A DNA stretch of 64,000 bases from Winogradskyella marincola (GTDB lineage: Bacteria > Bacteroidota > Bacteroidia > Flavobacteriales > Flavobacteriaceae). The notes below the pieces were generated by a model, which was not told where the DNA came from, did not search any database, and worked only from the letters and a program-made list of their open reading frames with translations. The DNA lies in assembly GCF_029624125.1 (NCBI RefSeq), contig NZ_JARSBN010000003.1, forward strand, positions 248,001 to 312,000, read 5' to 3'. This document shows positions 9,610 to 16,327 of this stretch, in pieces. How positions within the stretch are numbered: position 1 is the first letter of the stretch; every line of letters starts with the position of its first letter. Both the position numbers and the translations under genes were made by a program.

Positions 9610-10263
9610 ATGCTTAAAGCAGTTTTATTCGATATGGATGGTGTTATTGTAGATACAGAGCCTTTGCACCGAAAAGCCTATCATCAAATGTTTGACGACG
9701 TTAATATTAATGTAGATGAAGATTTATACGCCTCTTTTACAGGACAGTCCACTATTAACATCTGCAAGCGTTTGGTAGACCATTTCAATTTGAATGAAAC
9801 ACCAGAGCATTTAGTCAGTTTGAAGCGTAAGCACTATAAAATCTTCTTTGAAAACGACGATTTAGACCTTATTGATGGTGTTTTAGAAAGAATACAAGAT
9901 TATCACAATAATGGTGTGAAATTGGTAGTAGCGTCTTCAGCTTCTATGCCAGGAATAAAGCAAATTTTTGAACGTTTTGACCTTAATCAATATTTCAGCG
10001 CTAAATTTAGTGGTGCAGATTTAAAAAAGTCAAAACCACATCCTGAAATCTTTCTGAAAGCAGCAGAATCTACAGGCTTCGATAAGTCAGAATGTATGGT
10101 TATTGAAGATTCTACAAACGGAATACAAGCCGCACATTCTGCAGGAATTTATTGTGTAGGTTTTAAAAGTCCACATTCAAGTCATCAAGATTATTCTCTG
10201 GCGAATAAGGTTATCACAAGCTTTGAAGAAATAGCTTACGATAAAGCTTACGACTTGGTTTAG
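9610..10263 (+). CDS. HAD-superfamily hydrolase, beta-phosphoglucomutase-like
   Basis: A 217-aa subfamily I HAD protein. Motif I is FDMDGVIVDTEP (nucleophile D8, acid/base D10), followed by a helical cap, motif II VVASSAS, motif III lysine in KKSKPHPE and motif IV MVIEDSTNG. Such proteins dephosphorylate small phosphometabolites or isomerise sugar phosphates; the substrate cannot be assigned. The stop codon overlaps that of the convergent XRE regulator by 4 bases. Confidence 0.88.
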   Translation: MLKAVLFDMDGVIVDTEPLHRKAYHQMFDDVNINVDEDLYASFTGQSTINICKRLVDHFNLNETPEHLVSLKRKHYKIFFENDDLDLIDGVLERIQDYHNNGVKLVVASSASMPGIKQIFERFDLNQYFSAKFSGADLKKSKPHPEIFLKAAESTGFDKSECMVIEDSTNGIQAAHSAGIYCVGFKSPHSSHQDYSLANKVITSFEEIAYDKAYDLV

Positions 10264-11738
10264 CTGTATTTATCGGTAATTTCTTTTACCGTATTTTCAA
10301 TAAATTTATTTTGGGTTTGTTGTTCTAAAGCAATTGGTTGTTCAATTCTATTCTGACTATCAAAAATGCTATAATCCTTAATTTTTTTAAGGTCTACAGT
10401 ATGCGATTTTATTTTAGAATCTTCAAGAAACGCAACTTTACGTTCTAATTGTTTATCAATTAACAAGCCTAAGCTAATACTTTTAAAACTGCCTTTTTCT
10501 GAAGCGTCTTCATTAGTAGAAGTTAAAACCAAATAGCGACAATTATTGTCAGGATGCTCTATAATGTTAATTCTAAAGCTGTAATGTTTCTGTTTTTTAA
10601 TAGCTGAGGTGTCTAAACTAGAAACACCAATCCATCGTCTACAGAATAGTTCCTTGGTTTCATCTTCTTTTTCAGATAAATTATTAATGAGATGCAGCTC
10701 TTTTTCAATATGATAATTGTTGTTGCCTTTCTGATGCGAAAAACGAATAAAAAAGATATTCAATAAATTGAATTCCTTAGGTAAAATATTAGTTAGTCGC
10801 TGATAGAATGTTTCAGATGAGGCATTAAAGCTTTCAATTAAAGCTAAAAATTTATCAACGTGAAAGGTTTTCTTTTCAACCAAAAGTTCCAATTCCTTAG
10901 CTAGCGGAAGTTTGGGAACGAGTAGTGCACCAGCAAAATAAGACGCGTAGAAATTATTGAGTACTTGGTCAAAATTATCAAATTTTATCCACGAGAAAGT
11001 GAATAGACGTTCTTCGTAATTCAAATAATTATAAGCAATTTCCTTAGCGTATATAAAGGTACATTGTGGGTCATCGAGCTCGCTAGAAACCAATAATGTT
11101 TTGGTTTTTGGGACAAACACAGAACGTAAACCATCGATGTGATGAGCGTCTAATTCCGATTTATTGATGGTGTATCCAAACTCTTCAATAAGAATATCCT
11201 CTAATTCGCCAGACTGAATAGGTGTGTTTAAATCTATGTGGTAAGCCTTGGCAAATTTTAAAACCTTAGTTTCAATATCGTCAAAGTAATTGTTGTTAGC
11301 TTCTTGTAAACTTCGGACTGACGCCAAATAAAAACTCTCTCTTGTAAAGCTGTAATCTTGGGCAATTTTTATAATAGTGTTTATAAACGCATTTACCTTT
11401 GCAGGTGCATTGGCAATAATATCTATTAATGTACTTTCTTGAATTCCAAAATGTTCTAATGGAATTTCCTTAAGGATTTTACCACGTAAAATTCGGCCAA
11501 CAGGTGCCAGATTTTTATCAAGTTTTAAAGACACCATATGGTCATAAGGTACCTCTAATTGTTCTGCAAGAACTAAAATTTTATCCGTTTTTGGATATTT
11601 TTTTCCTTTTTCAATTTCGTTTAAATAGGATTTTGAAAGTCCTGTAAGTTTAGATAATCCAAAAAGTGAAATCCCACGTTCTGTACGGATTTGCTTCAAT
11701 TTTAACCCAAAAATAAGTTTGATATAATCTTGTTCCAT
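10260..11738 (-). CDS. XRE-family regulator with degenerate ImmA/IrrE and ScfR-like region (RamB-like), divergent from the glyoxylate shunt
   Basis: A 492-aa protein from the ATG at 11738; an in-frame GTG at 11744 gives two extra residues and is less likely. Residues 7-65 form an XRE helix-turn-helix (LSKLTGLSKSYLNEIEKGKK). A central ImmA/IrrE-like region follows, in which the usual HExxH zinc motif is replaced by KEIAY, so it is not a protease. The C-terminal half resembles short-chain fatty acyl regulators. RamB of Corynebacterium has this architecture and controls the glyoxylate shunt and acetate genes. Here the gene is divergent from aceB across a 120-base region holding phased GCGAA repeats, which fits an autoregulated controller of aceBA. 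Role is inferred. Confidence 0.85.
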   Translation of the reverse strand: MEQDYIKLIFGLKLKQIRTERGISLFGLSKLTGLSKSYLNEIEKGKKYPKTDKILVLAEQLEVPYDHMVSLKLDKNLAPVGRILRGKILKEIPLEHFGIQESTLIDIIANAPAKVNAFINTIIKIAQDYSFTRESFYLASVRSLQEANNNYFDDIETKVLKFAKAYHIDLNTPIQSGELEDILIEEFGYTINKSELDAHHIDGLRSVFVPKTKTLLVSSELDDPQCTFIYAKEIAYNYLNYEERLFTFSWIKFDNFDQVLNNFYASYFAGALLVPKLPLAKELELLVEKKTFHVDKFLALIESFNASSETFYQRLTNILPKEFNLLNIFFIRFSHQKGNNNYHIEKELHLINNLSEKEDETKELFCRRWIGVSSLDTSAIKKQKHYSFRINIIEHPDNNCRYLVLTSTNEDASEKGSFKSISLGLLIDKQLERKVAFLEDSKIKSHTVDLKKIKDYSIFDSQNRIEQPIALEQQTQNKFIENTVKEITDKYS

Positions 11739-11760
11739 ATACACAAATATAACACTATTT

Positions 11761-11807
11761 GCGAACTATCTTAAAAAGCGAAAATATATTTTTAGCGAAC
11801 GTTCGCT
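11761..11807. promoter_or_regulatory. Candidate operator: three GCGAA repeats at 17-bp spacing ending in a perfect palindrome
   Basis: GCGAAC starts at 11761, GCGAAA at 11778 and GCGAAC at 11795, exactly 17 bases apart each time. The last is the left arm of the perfect 14-bp palindrome AGCGAACGTTCGCT (11794-11807). The palindrome touches the predicted -33 element of aceB (TTG at 11807-11809). The layout suggests cooperative binding by the divergent XRE regulator; the protein partner is inferred. Confidence 0.6.
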
Positions 11808-11837
11808 TGTTTTTTTGAAAAATAGGTTGTAACATTG
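11807..11837 (+). promoter_or_regulatory. Predicted Bacteroidota promoter of the malate synthase gene
   Basis: TTG at 11807-11809, 20 bases, then TAACATTG at 11830-11837. This is one mismatch from the Bacteroidota -7 consensus TAnnTTTG, at a normal spacing. Transcription would begin near 11842, leaving a leader of about 17 bases before the ATG at 11859. The palindromic operator abuts the -33 element. Confidence 0.45.
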
Positions 11838-11858
11838 TTTCATCAAAATCAATAGGTT

Positions 11859-13457
11859 ATGGAAATTACAACATCAAATCAACAAACTGTGAAGTTTGCT
11901 TCAGAAGTAAAAAATGTTTATCCAGAAATTTTAACGGATGACGCTTTGGTATTTTTAAATGCTTTACACGATAAATTCAATTCATCTCGTCTGGCATTAT
12001 TAGAACGTAGAGAAAAACAGCAGTCGGTTTTCGATAGTGGTAAGTTTCCTTCATTTCCTGTTGAAACTGTAGACATTAGAGAGTCTGACTGGACAGCAGC
12101 ACTAATACCAGAAGATTTACAAGACAGACGTGTAGAAATCACTGGTCCTGTTGACCGTAAAATGGTTATAAATGCGCTCAATTCTGGTGCTAAAACTTTT
12201 ATGGCAGATTTTGAGGACAGTAATGCACCAAGTTGGACAAACAATATGGATGGGCAAATCAATCTTAGAGATGCCAATACTAAAACCATAGAGCTTATTG
12301 ATGAGGCTAGAGGTAAGCATTACAAGTTAAATGAGGAAACAGCAGTACTTTTAGTGAGACCAAGAGGTTTGCATCTTAACGAGCGCCATTTATTGGTAAA
12401 CAATAAAGAGATGTCTGGCAGTTTGGTGGATTTTGGATTATACGTGTTTCATAATGCTAAGACCTTGATGGAAAATGGTTCTGCGCCATATTTTTATCTT
12501 CCAAAATTAGAGCACTATTTAGAAGCGCGTTGGTGGAATGCGGTTTTTGAATTTGCACAAGCGTATCTTGGTGTGCCACAAGGAACCTTTAAGGCAACTT
12601 TACTTGTTGAAACGATTACGGCAAGTTTTCAGTTAGATGAATTTATTTATGAATTAAAAGACCATATCGTTGGGTTAAACTGTGGTCGTTGGGACTATAT
12701 CTTTTCATACATCAAAAAGTTTAGAAATCACGATGGATTTGTGGTTCCAAATAGAGACCAAGTGACGATGACAACGCCTTTTATGGCTGCGTATTCTAAT
12801 TTGGTAATTCAACGTTGCCATAAAAGAGGGATACACGCAATGGGCGGAATGGCAGCACAAATTCCGATTAAAAACAATCCTGAAGCCAATAAAGCAGCAC
12901 TAGAAAAAGTACGATTAGACAAAGAACGTGAAGCGAAAAATGGTCACGATGGTACTTGGGTAGCGCATCCTGCTTTGGTTGAAGTGGCAATGAAAGAATT
13001 CGATAAGTATATGCCAACGCCAAATCAAATCTTCAAAAAACGTGAAGATATTACAGTAACCGAAGCTGATTTGGTAGAGTTGCCACAAGGCACAATTACT
13101 GAAGCTGGCGTTAGAAAAAATATTAATGTTGGTATACTATATATGGAAGCTTGGTTGCGAGGTTATGGTGCAGTTGCACTTTACAATTTAATGGAAGATG
13201 CAGCTACAGCAGAAATATCCAGAACCCAAGTATGGCAATGGTTAAAGAACGAAGCGTTTTTGGAAGATGGACGTCAATTTACCAAAACTTTATTTGATGA
13301 GATTTTTGATGATGAAGTTGAAAAAATCATACGAGAAGTAGGAGAGGGCAAGATAAAAAACACGAAGTTTTGTGATGCTATCAACCTTTTTAAAAAACTA
13401 GTAAAACAAGAAAAATTTGAAGAATTTTTAACGCTTTCAGCTTACAGACAAATCTAA
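11859..13457 (+). CDS. aceB: Malate synthase A
   Basis: A 532-aa malate synthase of the A type (no long G-type insert). It condenses glyoxylate and acetyl-CoA to malate, the second step of the glyoxylate shunt. Seen are the conserved MADFEDSNAPSW, LLVRPRGLHLNERH and the family signature GLNCGRWDYIFSYIKKF. It is the first gene after the divergent regulator and is followed by isocitrate lyase, about 146 bases on, on the same strand. Confidence 0.96.
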   Translation: MEITTSNQQTVKFASEVKNVYPEILTDDALVFLNALHDKFNSSRLALLERREKQQSVFDSGKFPSFPVETVDIRESDWTAALIPEDLQDRRVEITGPVDRKMVINALNSGAKTFMADFEDSNAPSWTNNMDGQINLRDANTKTIELIDEARGKHYKLNEETAVLLVRPRGLHLNERHLLVNNKEMSGSLVDFGLYVFHNAKTLMENGSAPYFYLPKLEHYLEARWWNAVFEFAQAYLGVPQGTFKATLLVETITASFQLDEFIYELKDHIVGLNCGRWDYIFSYIKKFRNHDGFVVPNRDQVTMTTPFMAAYSNLVIQRCHKRGIHAMGGMAAQIPIKNNPEANKAALEKVRLDKEREAKNGHDGTWVAHPALVEVAMKEFDKYMPTPNQIFKKREDITVTEADLVELPQGTITEAGVRKNINVGILYMEAWLRGYGAVALYNLMEDAATAEISRTQVWQWLKNEAFLEDGRQFTKTLFDEIFDDEVEKIIREVGEGKIKNTKFCDAINLFKKLVKQEKFEEFLTLSAYRQI

Positions 13458-13464
13458 ACGTAAC

Positions 13465-13507
13465 GTCACATCGAGTGTCCTGACCATAAGTCAGGATGTA
13501 TCGAGAT
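13465..13507. repeat. Intergenic hairpin repeat between aceB and aceA
   Basis: The arms TCCTGAC (13478-13484) and GTCAGGA (13490-13496) make a perfect 7-bp stem with the loop CATAA. The hairpin is bracketed by CACATCGAGTG on the left and TATCGAGATG on the right. From memory, similar TCGAG-flanked hairpins are scattered through flavobacterial intergenic regions, so this is a probable REP-like element. It has no U tract and may stabilise or process the aceBA mRNA. Confidence 0.5.
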
Positions 13508-13603
13508 GCATTCAAACTAATAACAAAAAATAATCCCGCTAATGCGGCAACATTAAACGGGATTCATATTAAATCTAATATATCATTAATACATTTCAAA
13601 ATT

Positions 13604-15235
13604 ATGAAAAATTTACCACAAAGTAACTATGCTTCTGCTTTGGAAACTGTAAAGGATTTAAAAGCAAAATTTGGTAACAATTGGGCAGCAATTAATCCAG
13701 AAAATGCTGCAAGAATGGCAACCCAAAATCGTTTTAAAACAGGTTTGGATATTGCAAAATATACAGCAGCCATAATGCGTAAGGATATGGCAGATTACGA
13801 TGCTGATTCGTTAAACTATACACAATCATTAGGTTGCTGGCACGGTTTTGTGGCGCAACAAAAAATGATTGCAGTAAAGAAACACCACAAAACAACAAGC
13901 AAACGCTACTTATACTTATCTGGTTGGATGGTTGCAGCATTACGTTCAGAATTTGGACCATTACCAGACCAATCTATGCACGAAAAAACGGCTGTACCAG
14001 CTTTAATTGCTGAGATTTACGATTTCTTACGCCAGGCAGATGCTATTGAGCTTAATGATTTATTTAGAAGACAAGCTAATGGCGAAGATGTGCAAAATGA
14101 GATTGATAATTTTGAAACGCATATTGTACCAATCATAGCAGATATCGATGCTGGATTTGGTAATGAGGAAGCGACGTATTTATTGGCGAAAAAAATGATT
14201 CAGGCTGGTGCTTGTGCTATTCAGATTGAAAACCAGGTTTCTGATGCTAAACAATGTGGTCATCAAGATGGAAAGGTAACTGTTCCGCACGAAGATTTTA
14301 TAGCTAAGTTGAATGCTGTGCGTTATGCATTTTTAGAGTTAGGTGTAGATGATGGTGTTATTGTGGCGCGTACAGATTCTGAAGGTGCAGGATTAACACA
14401 AAAACTACCTGTAAGTAAAGAGCCAGGCGATTTGGCTTCAAAATATCTAGCATTTGTAGATGCTGAAGAAGTGACTATGGATGATGTCAAAGAAGATGAA
14501 GTATTATTGAAGCGTGATGGAAAACTCGTAAGACCAATTAGATTACCAAATGGGTTGTATAAATTCAAAAATGGTTCTAACATCGATAGAGTAGTGCTAG
14601 ACTGTATTACAAGCTTACAAAATGGTGCAGATTTATTGTGGATTGAAACACCAACACCAAACGTAAAACAAATAGCTAATATGGTAAATCGTGTGCGTGA
14701 AGTGGTGCCAAATGCTAAATTGGTGTATAATAATTCGCCATCATTCAACTGGACGTTGAATTTCCGTAAGCAAGTATTTGAAGAAATGTTAGCCGAAGGC
14801 GAAAATATGACAGCGTACGACAGAAATAACCTTATGAATGCTGAATATGATGGTACGGAATTATGTCATAGAGCCGATGAAAAGATTAAGACATTCCAGA
14901 TAGATGGAGCTAGAGAAGCTGGTATTTTCCACCACTTAATCACGTTGCCGACGTACCATACAACTGCATTACATATGAATGATTTAACCGAAGGTTATTT
15001 TGGTAAAGATGGAATGTTGGCTTACGTAAGAGATGTGCAGCGTCAGGAAATTAGAAAAGGTGTGTCTTGTGTAAAACACCAAAGAATGGCAGGTTCTGAC
15101 CTTGGCGATGACCACAAAACATTCTTTGCTGGAGATAAAGCGTTAAAAGCAGGAGGAGCTAAAAACACTTCTAATCAGTTTGATACTAAAGGCAATGAAG
15201 TTAAAACAAACAAGAAATTAGGTATAGTGGCTTAA
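13604..15235 (+). CDS. aceA: Isocitrate lyase
   Basis: A 543-aa isocitrate lyase that cleaves isocitrate to succinate and glyoxylate. The catalytic signature is KQCGHQ, the form I recall from the longer Pseudomonas-type enzymes rather than KKCGH of E. coli, and the length fits that longer subfamily. I chose the ATG at 13604. The in-frame ATG at 13496 lies inside the hairpin repeat, and its 36 extra residues look non-native. It follows aceB in the same direction; a terminator at 15296-15327 closes the unit. Confidence 0.95.
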   Translation: MKNLPQSNYASALETVKDLKAKFGNNWAAINPENAARMATQNRFKTGLDIAKYTAAIMRKDMADYDADSLNYTQSLGCWHGFVAQQKMIAVKKHHKTTSKRYLYLSGWMVAALRSEFGPLPDQSMHEKTAVPALIAEIYDFLRQADAIELNDLFRRQANGEDVQNEIDNFETHIVPIIADIDAGFGNEEATYLLAKKMIQAGACAIQIENQVSDAKQCGHQDGKVTVPHEDFIAKLNAVRYAFLELGVDDGVIVARTDSEGAGLTQKLPVSKEPGDLASKYLAFVDAEEVTMDDVKEDEVLLKRDGKLVRPIRLPNGLYKFKNGSNIDRVVLDCITSLQNGADLLWIETPTPNVKQIANMVNRVREVVPNAKLVYNNSPSFNWTLNFRKQVFEEMLAEGENMTAYDRNNLMNAEYDGTELCHRADEKIKTFQIDGAREAGIFHHLITLPTYHTTALHMNDLTEGYFGKDGMLAYVRDVQRQEIRKGVSCVKHQRMAGSDLGDDHKTFFAGDKALKAGGAKNTSNQFDTKGNEVKTNKKLGIVA

Positions 15236-15295
15236 TAGGCTTGATAATACAGTTAGTGTTACAATAATCAATTGTTTTATTAATTTAGTTAGGTG

Positions 15296-15327
15296 AAAAC
15301 ACATCCGATTCTGGGTGTGTTTTTTTA
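15296..15327 (+). terminator. Rho-independent terminator after isocitrate lyase
   Basis: AAAACACATCC (15296-15306) pairs with the GG(G)TGTGTTTT arm after a short loop, with one G-U pair, and runs into seven or more T. Confidence 0.75.
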
Positions 15328-15493
15328 TTTTTAAGGAAAGCTAAATTTAAGCTAATAGGTTTGCTTTTAGGATGTTATTTTACAATTGTACTGTATTTAA
15401 ACAAGTAATATTACATTTTATCTAAATTATTCAATTCATGGTTATAAATTCATTTCTTTTGGTTAGCTATTAATGTCCCAAATAAATTAAACT

Positions 15494-16327
15494 TTGCGAT
15501 TTATTTACCTCAACATATTATTGTTTGTGCTATTGAGTGCAAATCTTAATGCTCATGGTGATTTACACAAAAGAATTCAGAGTGTTACTGATGAGATTAA
15601 GAAGAAACCTGATAGTGCTAATTTATACTTCAAAAGAGGAAAATTATATTATCAACATAGTAACTACGAAAGTAGCTTAACAGATTTTAAGTTTTCTAAA
15701 GAATTAGGTTTAGAGAGCACAGAGCAGAATTTATATATAGCCAAAAGCAATTATCATCTTGAAAATTTTTCGGTTTGTAAGAAAACCATCAAAAAAATTT
15801 TAAAAGAAAATCCTGAAAATAATAATGCATTAAAGTTACTGGCAGATATATATTCTAAAAAAGGTAAACACAAAAAGGCTGCAGAATTATATGATAAAGT
15901 TATAGATAACTCTGAAGTTACTTATCCTGAAGATTATTTATATGCGTCAAAAGCTTGGTGTGCAACAAACTCTAAAGAAGGGCAGGTGCGCTCTCAATCT
16001 ATATTAATTAAAGGGATTGATAAACTGGGTGATATTGTTGTTTTATACAATCAATTGATTTCAGTCTGTATAGATATAGAAGATTTAGAATCGGCAGTGA
16101 CATATCAAAAGAAAGTTATAGAAATAAGTAACAGAAAAGAACGAGCTTATTTAAAACTTGCAAAAATTCAAATTTTACAAAAAAAATATAACGATGCTCA
16201 ACAGTCTATTATTAAGGCTGAAGAACACTTTCAAAAACTACCTCATAGATTAAGGAATACTAAATTTATGAAAGTGTTTTATTCAAAATTACTATCAACA
16301 AAATCAAGCTTAAAAAATCAAAATTAG
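15494..16327 (+). CDS. Secreted tetratricopeptide-repeat protein
   Basis: A 277-aa protein starting at TTG 15494: a stop codon (15488) lies just upstream in frame, no in-frame ATG precedes the signal peptide, and this start gives a complete signal peptide (about residues 1-21, hydrophobic FIYLNILLFVLLSANLNA). The rest is TPR-like helical pairs (ANLYFKRGKLYYQHSNYESSL, then NNALKLLADIYSKKGKHKKAAELYDK). The stop codon is directly followed by the ATG of the phosphoesterase-like gene, so the two are one operon and may form a surface or periplasmic complex. Function beyond protein binding is unknown. Confidence 0.75.
   Translation: MRFIYLNILLFVLLSANLNAHGDLHKRIQSVTDEIKKKPDSANLYFKRGKLYYQHSNYESSLTDFKFSKELGLESTEQNLYIAKSNYHLENFSVCKKTIKKILKENPENNNALKLLADIYSKKGKHKKAAELYDKVIDNSEVTYPEDYLYASKAWCATNSKEGQVRSQSILIKGIDKLGDIVVLYNQLISVCIDIEDLESAVTYQKKVIEISNRKERAYLKLAKIQILQKKYNDAQQSIIKAEEHFQKLPHRLRNTKFMKVFYSKLLSTKSSLKNQN

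Noticed and set aside
13496..13603. Upstream extension of isocitrate lyase by 36 residues
   Set aside because: The ATG lies in the hairpin repeat and the extra residues do not look like an isocitrate lyase N-terminus.
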